Of a stretch of DNA of 64,000 nt, positions 35,446-43,930 are shown piece after piece. Location: assembly GCF_023073315.1 (NCBI RefSeq), contig NZ_JADPJH010000038.1, forward strand, positions 62,001-126,000. The letters are read 5' to 3'. Source of the stretch: Bradyrhizobium sp. 1. Its GTDB lineage: Bacteria; Pseudomonadota; Alphaproteobacteria; Rhizobiales; Xanthobacteraceae. The notes beneath the pieces are model-generated. The model had not been told where the DNA came from. It was given only the letters and a program-made list of their open reading frames with translations, and made no database searches. The translations under genes and the position numbers were made by a program. The first letter of the stretch is position 1; each line of letters opens with the position of its first letter.

Positions 35446-36975
35446 TCAATAGGCGTTGCGAGACCGCACCAACTCCAGGCAAGTCAGGACCAAAATCTTG
35501 ACGTCAAGCGCCAAGCTCCAGTTGTTGATGTACCAGAGGTCGCAATCGACCCGGCCCTTCATCTGCTCCACTCGCGCGGTCTCGCCGCGGAAGCCCTTGA
35601 CTTGCGCCCAGCCCGTAATGCCCGGTTTGACATGATGCCGGAACGCATAGGCGGAGAGCAGATCGCCATAGTGGTCGTCATGCGCCAGCGCATGCGGCCG
35701 AGGCCCAACGAGCGACATGTCTCCAAAGAGAACGTTCAGCAGTTGCGGAACCTCGTCAATGCTAGACTGCCGCAAAATCCTGCCGACCCGCGTCACACGC
35801 GGATCGAACCGCCTCGCCTGCACGACCGACGCTCCATCCTCCATCACGGTCATCGTCCGGAACTTGAAGATGGGGAATTGCTTGGCGTTGAACCCCTTGC
35901 GCCGCTGACGGAAGAACACCGGACCAGGTGAATCCAGTTTGATCGCAATCGCACTCAGCAGCATCAGGGGCGTAAGGATGATGAGGCCGAGCGCAGCCCC
36001 CGTCATGTCGACGAGGCGCTTCGAAAGCTGCTCCGTGCGCGACAGCGGGCCACGCTGAATTTCGATCGACAAGGATTTGCGTAGGCGGAACGAGGGATTT
36101 TCGGCGAGCGAGCGGATCCGTCGATCGGGAAGCAGCTGCACCGGAAGTGGCGAAATCCTCAGCTGATCGCGAACCAGCTCCAGCTTGCGCGTGTCGTTCC
36201 ATGGGAAGGCAAGCACGATTTCGTTCGCGCCCCGTTCACGCGCGATCGCTAGCGCGCGACTAAGAGAAGCCGATTCGTCGTCGGTCATCGAGAACCGGGT
36301 GTTATCATTGCTCGAGAACACGACGCGCTCGATTTCGGTGAGACCGAAGCGCTCAAGAAGCTCATCAACCCCGAGCGTTGCAAGCTCATTGCGGGTTCCA
36401 AGAACGATCGCGCGGCGGCCCTGAACTTGACCTTCAGCAACTGCGCTCGCAACAAACCGTTTGGAAATGCGCCGGAACAGCAAAAGCAGAGACAGAGCCA
36501 ACAGCCCGAAGCAGATGATCGAGCCGCGGGAAAATGACGCCCCAGCCTTCAGCAAAAAAGCGAGCAGCGTCAACAGCAGGCTCACCAGCGCCCATTGCCC
36601 GAAAATCCGTCCGAAGTCTTTTCTCTTGGAGAAGGCGGTCCGCAAATCGTAGAAGCCGCTGGACTGGCCGATCAGCACATAAAGCAAAGCCGCCGTCATG
36701 CCCGCGCCGAGCAACTGGTCGGCGTTCTTGAAATCCCCCATAACAAACATCTGATAGAGCCCGCCGCCAAGGAGGCTCGCCGAGATGATCAGGCACGCAT
36801 CGATGAAAGCGAGCGTGTTCTGAATCGCAAAATACGGCAGCTTGAGCTTGTGGCCGGCACGGCCGATCTGGACGGGGCGCGGGTACAGGCCACTGGCCTC
36901 CTCGGACGCTGTCTCTGCAAGGCGCTTTGCAAGTTGCTCGCGTTGCTCTAGGTCGGTTGAACTCTGAGGGATCAA
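35446..36975 (-). CDS. Undecaprenyl-phosphate glucose phosphotransferase (WcaJ-type primase)
   Basis: 509 residues. I chose a TTG start at 36975 because GGGAGG lies 5 bases upstream; the GTG at 37002 lacks an RBS. The N-terminal half has about four transmembrane helices and a Rossmann-like domain. The C-terminal catalytic domain has K-R-L-V-D-M-T, PGPVFFRQRRKGFN, KFRTM, QLLNVLFGDMSLVGPRP and PGITGWAQVKGFRGET, all diagnostic of bacterial sugar transferases of the WcaJ/ExoY group. It attaches the first sugar-1-phosphate to undecaprenyl phosphate. It leads the minus-strand assembly unit. Confidence 0.9.
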   Translation of the reverse strand: MIPQSSTDLEQREQLAKRLAETASEEASGLYPRPVQIGRAGHKLKLPYFAIQNTLAFIDACLIISASLLGGGLYQMFVMGDFKNADQLLGAGMTAALLYVLIGQSSGFYDLRTAFSKRKDFGRIFGQWALVSLLLTLLAFLLKAGASFSRGSIICFGLLALSLLLLFRRISKRFVASAVAEGQVQGRRAIVLGTRNELATLGVDELLERFGLTEIERVVFSSNDNTRFSMTDDESASLSRALAIARERGANEIVLAFPWNDTRKLELVRDQLRISPLPVQLLPDRRIRSLAENPSFRLRKSLSIEIQRGPLSRTEQLSKRLVDMTGAALGLIILTPLMLLSAIAIKLDSPGPVFFRQRRKGFNAKQFPIFKFRTMTVMEDGASVVQARRFDPRVTRVGRILRQSSIDEVPQLLNVLFGDMSLVGPRPHALAHDDHYGDLLSAYAFRHHVKPGITGWAQVKGFRGETARVEQMKGRVDCDLWYINNWSLALDVKILVLTCLELVRSRNAY

Positions 36976-37037
36976 GATCGCCTCCCAATACAGCAAGGCC
37001 ACTAATTCTATTTTTAGCTAAAAAACCACAACAATTA

Positions 37038-37061
37038 TTGCAATGCAACAAAATTGCGCAA
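37038..37061. promoter_or_regulatory. Two palindromes upstream of the sugar-phosphate transferase
   Basis: TTGCAATGCAA at 37038-37048 is followed by TTGCGCAA at 37054-37061. Both lie within an AT-rich 130-base region between the transferase and the divergent 37132 gene, so they are well placed to control either. The first matches the TTGCA-N-TGCAA palindrome at 32594-32604. Confidence 0.35.
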
Positions 37062-37131
37062 CGCAGCACTTCACAACTTTATGTAAGTAAGTTACTGCCA
37101 ACAAATTAAGCATGCAGTCAAGCAGGGACTT

Positions 37132-37770
37132 GTGAACAAACATCAACAGCTTTCGCTGACCCGGAGAATGCGTCCGGGGGTCGTATGTGCATTGGCTTTC
37201 GCGGCGCTGGTCTTCAGTGGGTACATGACACTCGCACACGCCCAGCGGCTGCAGAATTGTGTGCCGGGCGCCGGCACGTCCCGAACAGAAAGCTGTGACG
37301 AGGAGGCTGCAAGGGTCGCCAATGCGCGAACCCAGACAACAATGCTCGGCGATGGCTGGCAGCTGGCTGAAACGCGGGATTCGAGCAGCAACGCCGAAAT
37401 CATCTCAATCATGCACGTCGCGGACATCTCGAAATCGGACATCAACCTCGCCGGATTAAGTCTGCGCTGCGGCCAGAACGGGCTCGACGCCGTTCTGATC
37501 CTGCTTGAACCGCTTCGTCGCGCCAGTCACCCAACTGTGGTGGTAAAGACCGACACGAAAAGGTCTGAATTCGAAGCGGCCGTCATTCAGGGCGGGGAGG
37601 CGTTGCTCTTGTCGGGGCTTGCCTCGAACTTGACAAACAGCGCGTGGCAAACGGCCAGTGAACTGTCGATCGAGATTGCGGCAAGTCCCAATCCGATCAA
37701 GGGCATCGTGCCGATCCGGGGGCTTGCAGTAGCGCTCCGTTCCCTGCCGACGAACTGCTTAACCAAATAG
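37132..37770 (+). CDS. Exported hypothetical protein
   Basis: 212 residues with a GTG start at 37132; an ATG at residue 13 is also possible. A signal peptide ends near L-A-H-A-Q (about residue 37). The mature protein has a C-V-P-G-x-G segment, a second half with LSLRCGQNGLDAVLILLEPL and a Ser/Ala/Leu-rich end with one Cys near the C-terminus. The general layout (LRCG... then paired strands) recalls periplasmic proteins related to the T6SS accessory TagO/VasI, but I cannot confirm homology. It is divergent from the EPS primase. Confidence 0.6.
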   Translation: MNKHQQLSLTRRMRPGVVCALAFAALVFSGYMTLAHAQRLQNCVPGAGTSRTESCDEEAARVANARTQTTMLGDGWQLAETRDSSSNAEIISIMHVADISKSDINLAGLSLRCGQNGLDAVLILLEPLRRASHPTVVVKTDTKRSEFEAAVIQGGEALLLSGLASNLTNSAWQTASELSIEIAASPNPIKGIVPIRGLAVALRSLPTNCLTK

Positions 37771-37848
37771 CGAAGTCGTCGCGACGAAAACCCTCATTTC
37801 ATAGTTTTTTAGGGAACCGGGTGAAATGGTGGCAGCCGGAGATTTCGC

Positions 37849-38163
37849 ATGATTCCGGCCGCAATATTCTTGTTTCTCGTGGGCGCGGTCCTGGCGTGGG
37901 CATTCCGCGTCTGGATCCTGATGCCGCTGTCGCTGTTGGCGATCCTGTTCGCGATCGTGCTCGACCTAGTCTCCGGCGCCACGTTCCTTGAGGCCTGCGG
38001 GCACAGCCTTCTCGTCGGGATGACGCCGCAATTCGGCTATGCGTTCGGTTTGCTCGCACGATCGGCGCTGTTGGGCTTGCGGGCACCTCTGCTGCCGAAA
38101 TCGTCCCGCAATGCTTCGGTCGCGGTGCTCTACAAGAAGAACGCGATGAGGCGGCCTCACTGA
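37849..38163 (+). CDS. Small membrane protein
   Basis: 104 residues with three hydrophobic helices (about residues 2-18, 22-42 and 50-75) and a basic C-terminal tail. The start is supported by CCGGAG just upstream. It precedes the ligase-like gene at 38327 by 163 bases and may be co-expressed with it. No family is recognised. Confidence 0.6.
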   Translation: MIPAAIFLFLVGAVLAWAFRVWILMPLSLLAILFAIVLDLVSGATFLEACGHSLLVGMTPQFGYAFGLLARSALLGLRAPLLPKSSRNASVAVLYKKNAMRRPH

Positions 38164-38326
38164 GGCCACGCCTTCGCCATCACATGGTCCACGCGAGCCA
38201 GCTGCCCGGAATCGGGGATAGCCGCAGCGTTTGGCGTTACGCCTTCCATATGCGATAGTCGGTGGCAATTGCGTCAGATGTGACCTGTCATATCTCGGTC
38301 ACGTCACCACCCGAAGCCTTTGAAAC

Positions 38327-39640
38327 TTGCTGATCGCCTTCCGACTTCTCACCATACTTTTGGCCGCCATCCCTGCACTTGCGATCGCAAACGACGCGGT
38401 CGCGCGGCATGGCATCGTCCTGACTGCGGCGGTTCTCGCAGCGCTGTCCGCGGCAACCGTTCCGCAAGGCGACCTGTCGGTCGTTTCGCCGCCGCTGCGG
38501 CGCGTATCGATCGCGATCGTCTTTCCCGTTGCCTGGATGGTCCTACAGATCGTGCCGCTGCCGTTCGCCACGCTGGTGAACCCGATCTGGTCGACGGCGA
38601 CAGCCGCCATGGGCGAAGCTTCCAAATGGGGGCATGTCAGCATAGACCCTGGGGCCACGCTGCGAAGCCTCGCTTTCTATCTGGCGATGCTGGCGCTGAT
38701 GATTTCCACGGCTTTCGTCGCAAGGGATCGCAAGCGGGCCGAGACGGCTTTCTTTGTCGTGACCCTTGCGGTGACGATCGTGTCCGCCGAAGTTCTGATT
38801 GGCCAGACCAGGCCCTTCGCCGGGATCATCCCATCCGCGGGTAGTGCAGCTTCAGACATGTTCGTCGCCTTGGGTCTGTTGGCAACACTTTGCAATGGCG
38901 CAGTTGCCATCATGGCCATCGAACGGCATTTGAGCCGGAAGGCTTCAACAGAAGACTCGTCTTTCGTTCCATTGCTGCGTCGGCTCGGCCTGGCCCTGCT
39001 AGGCATCGGCATTTCGGCGGCAGCAACGGCGATCCTTGCACCAGGTTTCTCGGTCGCGGCCCTGATCCTCGGACTAGCGGCGCTAATCTTCGTCGCAATC
39101 CTTCGTCGCCTCGGCTTTCAGCCATGGCCATCGACGATCCTGTTTCTGATCGTTGCCGGGATCGCCGTTGCGATCATCTTTCCACATTTGCGGGGAAATT
39201 CGGCTGGTGGGATCGCCGGATTCGCGATCTTTTCGACTGCCGAGGGGCTCGCGCTTGCGACCCGGATCCTGGCCGATACGCCCTGGCTCGGAAACGGCGT
39301 CGGAACGTTCCGCGCACTGACCTCGGTGTATGGCGATTTCGGCAGCGCTCCGCAGGGAGCGCCGACGACTGCACTGTCGATCGCGGTCGAGTGGGGATGG
39401 CCAGCCTTCGCAATTCTGGCTGTGCTGGCCCTTCACCTCTTCGTTTTTCTCTTTGGCGGCGCCATTCGGCGGGGACGGGATTCCGTCTTCGCATCGGCGG
39501 GCGCTGCGAGCGTCCTGATCGTGGCCGCCGAGACCTTTTGTGATGCGAGCTTGCTCGCCCCCGAGGTTCAGGTCATCGCCGCGGTCATTGTTGGGCTCGG
39601 CCTCTCGCAGAGCGTCGGCCGAACCAGCAAGCTGAAATAG
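38327..39640 (+). CDS. O-antigen-ligase-like membrane protein
   Basis: 437 residues, at least ten transmembrane helices. It resembles the 32631 product in its C-terminal half: TPWLGNGVGTFRALTSVYGDF near residue 325 corresponds to the NPWLGTGLGSF region there. A stop codon at 38321-38323 in the same frame means translation must begin at the TTG at 38327 or later; no ATG occurs near. It converges on the BTLCP gene with only 6 bases between. It may polymerise or ligate the same or a second glycan. Confidence 0.72.
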   Translation: MLIAFRLLTILLAAIPALAIANDAVARHGIVLTAAVLAALSAATVPQGDLSVVSPPLRRVSIAIVFPVAWMVLQIVPLPFATLVNPIWSTATAAMGEASKWGHVSIDPGATLRSLAFYLAMLALMISTAFVARDRKRAETAFFVVTLAVTIVSAEVLIGQTRPFAGIIPSAGSAASDMFVALGLLATLCNGAVAIMAIERHLSRKASTEDSSFVPLLRRLGLALLGIGISAAATAILAPGFSVAALILGLAALIFVAILRRLGFQPWPSTILFLIVAGIAVAIIFPHLRGNSAGGIAGFAIFSTAEGLALATRILADTPWLGNGVGTFRALTSVYGDFGSAPQGAPTTALSIAVEWGWPAFAILAVLALHLFVFLFGGAIRRGRDSVFASAGAASVLIVAAETFCDASLLAPEVQVIAAVIVGLGLSQSVGRTSKLK

Positions 39641-39646
39641 ATCGCC

Positions 39647-40267
39647 TTACACGCCGCGGCCCGCAATTGTCGCCCAAAGCCGGTGATGGGTCGGCGTCTG
39701 GATCCGCACCCAATGGTACGGCGCGCGCGACCACGGCCTGATCTGTGGCGTCAAATTGTCAAGGACCAGGTCGCCTCCGTTGGTCCGGACCACCAAAACC
39801 AGGTGATGTTCACCCGAACTGACGACGACCTCGCTCAGCAGAAGCGCACGCGCCGGCCAGCCCCGGCTGAGAAGTTCGTGGCGCTTGCTGACGGCATAGT
39901 CGTTGCAGTCGCCGCGATCAGGATTGATCAGCCATTTCTCTGCGGCGAGCCCGAGATCATTTCGTTCCGGAACGATCTCGCGATTGACGCTTTGATTGAT
40001 CTGCTTCAACTCGGCCCAACGTTCTTCCGTCAGCTTCACCGGTCCACCACGGAACGTCGGACGCTTGCGGCACTCGTCCTCGTATCGGACGCAGAACTGC
40101 AGGAAGGCAAAAGGCGGCATCGTCGGCGTTTCGAACTTGATATGCTGAATTGCAGCCTGCAGGCCCATCGGCATACCCAACAATCCGGCGTGAGCCCCTT
40201 GGATTCCCATCGACATTGCCACGATGGCCGTGGCAACCAGAGCAGAAAGCTTGCGCATGTGTCGCAT
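39647..40267 (-). CDS. Transglutaminase-like cysteine peptidase (BTLCP family)
   Basis: 206 residues. A signal peptide ends near G-A-H-A-G (about residue 28). The papain-like triad is present: Cys121 in G-D-C-N-D-Y-A, His154 or His155 in GEHHLVLVV and Asp170 in L-V-L-D-N. This is the BTLCP family (PF06035), which includes LapG, the periplasmic protease that releases adhesins. A second member is at 47501-48058. Two starts (residues 1 and 4) are both possible. Substrate unknown; an EPS- or adhesin-related role is inferred from position. Confidence 0.83.
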   Translation of the reverse strand: MRHMRKLSALVATAIVAMSMGIQGAHAGLLGMPMGLQAAIQHIKFETPTMPPFAFLQFCVRYEDECRKRPTFRGGPVKLTEERWAELKQINQSVNREIVPERNDLGLAAEKWLINPDRGDCNDYAVSKRHELLSRGWPARALLLSEVVVSSGEHHLVLVVRTNGGDLVLDNLTPQIRPWSRAPYHWVRIQTPTHHRLWATIAGRGV

Positions 40268-40403
40268 CCCCGTATTTCCTTGAGGGGAAGCTAGATGTAA
40301 AGATTTGAAATTCCGGGCTTATTTGACCATCAATTAGGATCAAATGCGGCTCATGGCCTACTGAATTCGTTTACGATGTGAGTACGGTCAAACTATCCGA
40401 ATC

Positions 40404-41174
40404 ATGCTGCTGCACGGGTCGCCAGAGCTCCAGATGTTCAAATGGTCACGCGCGAGGACGCAAAGGCGGAAGCCGAGACTGCCGGAGGGGATTCGCATCT
40501 ACGCCATCAGCGACATTCACGGATGCGCCGATCTGCTTCAGCAAATGTTCACCGTGATCGACAAGGATTTGACCACCATCGGCTCCAGACGCCCAATCCA
40601 CGTCTTCCTCGGTGACTATGTCGATCGCGGTCCGGACTCCTGCCGAACGATCGAAATGCTGATCGAGCGAGGACGCAGGCACGAATCGGTGTTCCTGAAG
40701 GGCAACCACGAGGCTTTCCTGGCCGACGTACTCAAAGATCCGTCACAGCTCGATCAGTGGAAGCAGTACGGCGGCCTCCAGACACTGACGTCCTACGGTC
40801 TGAGACCCTCGCTCAATCCCGACGCAGCCGAGCAGACCGAGTTGGTCAAGGAGCTCGCGACGAAAATTCCCCTCCGACAGCAAGGCTTCTTTGATAGCCT
40901 GCGGCTGCGTTTCGTCTGCGGGGATTTCTTCTTCGTTCACGCCGGCGTCAAACCCGGGGTACCGCTCGCGCAACAGCAGGAACAGGATCTGCTCTGGATC
41001 CGCGAGGAGTTTCTCCAAAGCGAGCAGCACTTTGGCAAATACATCGTTCACGGACACACGCCAGTACAGGAGCCGGACATACGTCCTAACCGGGTCAACA
41101 TTGACACTGGCGCCTATGCAACAGGCAATTTGACCTTGCTGACCATCCAGGGCGATAGTCTCCTAGCCCTATAG
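40404..41174 (+). CDS. PPP-family metallophosphatase (ApaH/serine-threonine phosphatase-like)
   Basis: 256 residues. The metal-binding motifs are complete: SDIHGC (Asp37, His39), GDYVDRGP (Asp71, Arg75), GNHE (Asn101, His102), V-H-A-G and HGHTP near the C-terminus. Such enzymes cleave phosphoproteins or diadenosine tetraphosphate. It sits 18 bases before the TPR-like 41192 gene. A link to BY-kinase signalling is tempting, but BY-kinases are dephosphorylated by unrelated phosphatases in the known systems. The start may also be an ATG at 40434. Confidence 0.82.
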   Translation: MLLHGSPELQMFKWSRARTQRRKPRLPEGIRIYAISDIHGCADLLQQMFTVIDKDLTTIGSRRPIHVFLGDYVDRGPDSCRTIEMLIERGRRHESVFLKGNHEAFLADVLKDPSQLDQWKQYGGLQTLTSYGLRPSLNPDAAEQTELVKELATKIPLRQQGFFDSLRLRFVCGDFFFVHAGVKPGVPLAQQQEQDLLWIREEFLQSEQHFGKYIVHGHTPVQEPDIRPNRVNIDTGAYATGNLTLLTIQGDSLLAL

Positions 41175-41191
41175 CGAAGTCCTGTTCTCCG

Positions 41192-41854
41192 ATGAAGCCT
41201 ACCACGCGATTCCGCATTGTTCTGATGACCCTTGGACTGGTGCTGGGCTGCTATGACCTCGCATCTGTGGCCTCAGAGTTGAGCGCGATACCACGACCTG
41301 CATTCCCGTCCGATCCTGCAAAAATTACCGCGCCGGCAGGCGAGGTGCCGGCATGGCTCGAGGCCGTTCCGCTGTTCAGGTCGGATCTGGAAGGCAATCA
41401 CGCCCTGATCGCCGCGCTGCAAGCGATCCAGCGCGGGAACGCTGCCAGCGGCGCGGCCGCCGATAGCACCCGTGCCCGTTTGCGCGTCAGGCAGGCGCTT
41501 TCTGCGGCTCCCTGCGACGCAGACCTGTGGCTCGCCCTCGCCCTACTCGAGAGCCAACACGATCCCAGCGGCCCCGCCCTGCTCGAGGCGCTGAAGATGA
41601 CGTACTTTACCGCCCCGAACGACGCACGGCTGATGCCGGTGCGACTTGATACCGCAACCCTGTTCGATGCACTGATTGACCCAGACCTCGCGGAGCTGGC
41701 GCGTGGCGACGTGCGGCTGATGCTGACGCGGCAGGCCGACTTGAAAGCGGCGGTCGTTCAGGCCTACCGGCGGGCGTCGAAGCAGGGCAAGGGATTCCTC
41801 GATCAAGCGATCAAGGCTATTGATCCGTCCTTCGTCGCCACCCTGCGCGGCTAA
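41192..41854 (+). CDS. Exported TPR-like helical-repeat protein, paralogue of the 28603 product
   Basis: 220 residues with an N-terminal hydrophobic segment (about residues 8-27). The rest is helical with TPR-like pairs (RQALSAAPCDADLWLALALLE, then A-L-K-M-T-Y-F-T-A-P-N-D-A-R-L-M-P-V-R). It shares order and spacing with 28603-29364, which follows the Wzz/BY-kinase gene. It starts 18 bases after the phosphatase stop, so phosphatase and repeat protein are probably co-transcribed. Confidence 0.65.
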   Translation: MKPTTRFRIVLMTLGLVLGCYDLASVASELSAIPRPAFPSDPAKITAPAGEVPAWLEAVPLFRSDLEGNHALIAALQAIQRGNAASGAAADSTRARLRVRQALSAAPCDADLWLALALLESQHDPSGPALLEALKMTYFTAPNDARLMPVRLDTATLFDALIDPDLAELARGDVRLMLTRQADLKAAVVQAYRRASKQGKGFLDQAIKAIDPSFVATLRG

Positions 41855-41937
41855 GCCGATCGGACCGCGCCTGCGCGCTTCGCTTGCCCGATTGCGCCGG
41901 ACCGTCTAAGGTTAACGGCAATTGGGGAAATAGAACC

Positions 41938-42267
41938 ATGCGATCTGTTCTTGGACTTCTCGCGCTCGCGTCGAGCCTGATGGTCTCCGCGGCGCCTTCC
42001 TTTGCCGCCGATTACGCTGTCCCATCTGTTGCGGTACGCCACGCATCACGCGTCCCATACATCGATCGCGGCCCGAATCCCTATTGCGGCCCGCGTTGCG
42101 GGTGCCCAATCGTGGTTCATGTCCGCCATAGGAGCCTGGAGCGCTACTATCCATCGAGCTTCGATCCGCGCACTAGGAATGAGGATCCGAACTATGCCTA
42201 TGGTCGAGTGCGAACATATGCTCGTTTTGCAAATCCGGCCTTTCCCGAGCGGGTCTTAGACTATTGA
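41938..42267 (+). CDS. Small exported protein with a Cys/Pro-rich core
   Basis: 109 residues from the ATG at 41938, preceded by GGGGAAATAGAACC. A signal peptide ends near S-F-A-A-D. The mature part has NPYCGPRCGCPIVVH followed by Tyr- and Arg-rich sequence, ending in RVLDY. Three Cys close together suggest metal binding or one disulfide. No family is recognised. Confidence 0.6.
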   Translation: MRSVLGLLALASSLMVSAAPSFAADYAVPSVAVRHASRVPYIDRGPNPYCGPRCGCPIVVHVRHRSLERYYPSSFDPRTRNEDPNYAYGRVRTYARFANPAFPERVLDY

Positions 42268-42348
42268 TCTCTTCGGGTAGGGTAGGCCTGATTACGCTGC
42301 GCGTGGCAGTGATTCGGTCAAGTTTGGCTAGACAGAGTACGGCCGCCG

Positions 42349-42768
42349 CTAATTGTTGACGACCGGCGGCCTGAACCCCGGGAAACGGCTCAGCATTGCT
42401 GCCTTCAGAAATTTGAAGTGAGCGATCGAGGAGCCAAGCTCCTTGAGCCGTCGCTGGCCGTTCAGGATTTCCTTATCGAACAGATCCTGGTGATGATTGT
42501 CCAGGTCCTCACGCTCGAGATATTCGTCGTCACCGTTGCCAAACGTCACGGCGGCCCGCGCCAGCACGTCCTCGACCCGCCGGTTCAGGCCCGATTGCTC
42601 GCGCTCGGCCGCATCCAGGGCATCCTCGATCGCGATCATGATGGCCTCGATACGGGACTGGTCGGTCTCGGCATCGCGCTCGGGTGAACGGGCACGGAAC
42701 TCCTGCTCGGCCCGGCTGTGGCCTCTCAGGAAGCTGTGGGTACGGGCCCGCAAGAACAGCTGAAACAT
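42349..42768 (-). CDS. Hypothetical protein, predicted helical
   Basis: 139 residues, mostly charged and helical, with no signal peptide or membrane helix. It contains RIEAIMIAIEDALDAAEREQ and an EDLDNHHQDLFDKEIL segment. The last residues are F-P-G-F-R-P-P-V-V-N-N. It is the last gene of a short minus-strand unit with 42820-43098 and 43095-43211. Probably cytoplasmic; function unknown. Confidence 0.6.
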   Translation of the reverse strand: MFQLFLRARTHSFLRGHSRAEQEFRARSPERDAETDQSRIEAIMIAIEDALDAAEREQSGLNRRVEDVLARAAVTFGNGDDEYLEREDLDNHHQDLFDKEILNGQRRLKELGSSIAHFKFLKAAMLSRFPGFRPPVVNN

Positions 42769-42819
42769 GCGTGCATTTTCCGGTTGGAGGCGCCAGACCA
42801 GAAAATGGGTCCGGGATGG

Positions 42820-43098
42820 TTAATAAAGACTGAAGCTAGCGGGCTGTTCGCTGCGGCTTTGCGCCATCCAGGCCTTCCAGGCGCCATCGTGCTTGGCGTA
42901 CAGCTCTTGCCAACGCTGCTCAACGGGCCAGAGGACGCTCTCGTCGGGCACGATCTGGCAATCTGCCAGATAGGTGACCGGCTGGCTGTCCAGGCGTTCG
43001 AACTCGAAGGTCTCTTCAAGCGTCAGGCCGATCAAAACGCGCCGCCCGCCTGCATCAACGAAATATCGCCGCGGGGCGTTATTCCTGAGATCAGTCAT
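42820..43098 (-). CDS. Small hypothetical protein
   Basis: 92 residues from the ATG at 43098 (MTDLRNNAPRRYFV). That ATG overlaps the TGA stop of a small membrane-protein gene as ATGA, which supports this start over the longer frame beginning at 43131. No membrane segment; it has four Trp residues and a V-L-I-G-L-T-L-E-E-T-F-E-F-E-R-L stretch. Family not recognised. Confidence 0.6.
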   Translation of the reverse strand: MTDLRNNAPRRYFVDAGGRRVLIGLTLEETFEFERLDSQPVTYLADCQIVPDESVLWPVEQRWQELYAKHDGAWKAWMAQSRSEQPASFSLY

Positions 43099-43211
43099 GG
43101 CGCGTTGCCTCTCTCGATATCCCCGGACCACTTAGCGAGGCGGCGGCCATGGGCCCAGACGAACAGCGGCACACCCACAACCGGTACGACCAACGCAACG
43201 AGCCACATCAT
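43095..43211 (-). CDS. 38-residue single-pass membrane protein
   Basis: A very short gene: ATG at 43211 (a second ATG follows directly) and a TGA overlapping the next gene's ATG. The product begins MMWLVALVVPVVGVPLFVW, one transmembrane helix, followed by a basic and polar tail (HGRRLAKWSG and on to GNAP). The ATGA overlap with 42820-43098 shows translational coupling and is the main evidence that it is real. Confidence 0.55.
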   Translation of the reverse strand: MMWLVALVVPVVGVPLFVWAHGRRLAKWSGDIERGNAP

Positions 43212-43425
43212 CAACTCTAATCCCAACTCAACAGCACACGGCGGCAATCATTGACCTGCAAAATCCGTGCGCAACCTAGCCACCATCAACCCGGCAGACA
43301 ACGGCTGCACCGATTTAACCTAACCCGACATGGTTACCTCGTCATCGCGGCGGCATTCCACCATCCGCCCGCTGCATACACGCGCTGCGACCAAGACACC
43401 TCGACTTCCTTCCGGTTGCATATAC

Positions 43426-43584
43426 TCAGAATGCCCTTCGCGTGGCCGGCCGGGATGCAGAGGGCCCATAGGGTGCGTAGAGTTGGCGCATCTGCTTGCG
43501 CTTGCGCGATCGCCAAGCGCGCGCGGCATAGCCAACACCGAAGCCGGCGAAGAAGATCAAGATCACGATCAGGACTGGTGCCAT
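43426..43584 (-). CDS. 52-residue single-pass membrane protein
   Basis: ATG at 43584 and TGA at 43428-43426. The product begins MAPVLIVILIFFAGFGVGYA, a transmembrane helix, then an Arg/Lys-rich segment (RAWRSRKRKQ) and an LYAPYGPS tail. The 49298-49522 product has the same plan: a helix ending G-x-G-Y, then basic residues, then a Tyr/Pro-rich tail. The resemblance supports both as real members of one small family. Confidence 0.55.
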   Translation of the reverse strand: MAPVLIVILIFFAGFGVGYAARAWRSRKRKQMRQLYAPYGPSASRPATRRAF

Positions 43585-43741
43585 TGGGAAATCTTTTCAT
43601 TTGCAGAACGTTCCCTTTCCCCAGACACAGCATTCTCATCGTGCAGTTGTGTCGACATAATGATGAGTGCTGCTGATTTCGTTGTCAGGCGCGAGAAATC
43701 TTGGGCAGCAACATGCTTGTGGATCGATCATCCGCGTGCAG

Positions 43742-43930
43742 TCAGCTGAGGAACCACAGGATCAGTTTCACCAGCAACAGCATGATGAAATAGACCCAGC
43801 CTGCCATCGCGATCAGCGCCACGCTGAAGAACGCGCCTTGAAATGCCCGTTCTTTGATCTTGGTGAGAGGCAATGTCGCCCAGGCTTTTTGAAGCATCTG
43901 CGTATTCGCGTTGATTGTTTGCACGATCAT
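43742..43930 (-). CDS. Small membrane protein
   Basis: About 62 residues if it starts at the ATG at 43930; the longer frame to 44032 has a Cys-rich N-terminus that does not look coding. The C-terminal half holds one or two hydrophobic helices (FFSVALIAMAGWVYFIMLLL and the following residues). Function unknown. Confidence 0.45.
   Translation of the reverse strand: MIVQTINANTQMLQKAWATLPLTKIKERAFQGAFFSVALIAMAGWVYFIMLLLVKLILWFLS

Noticed and set aside
40404..41174. Assigning the PPP phosphatase as the BY-kinase phosphatase
   Set aside because: Known partners of BY-kinases are low-molecular-weight or PHP-type phosphatases. Position alone is not enough.
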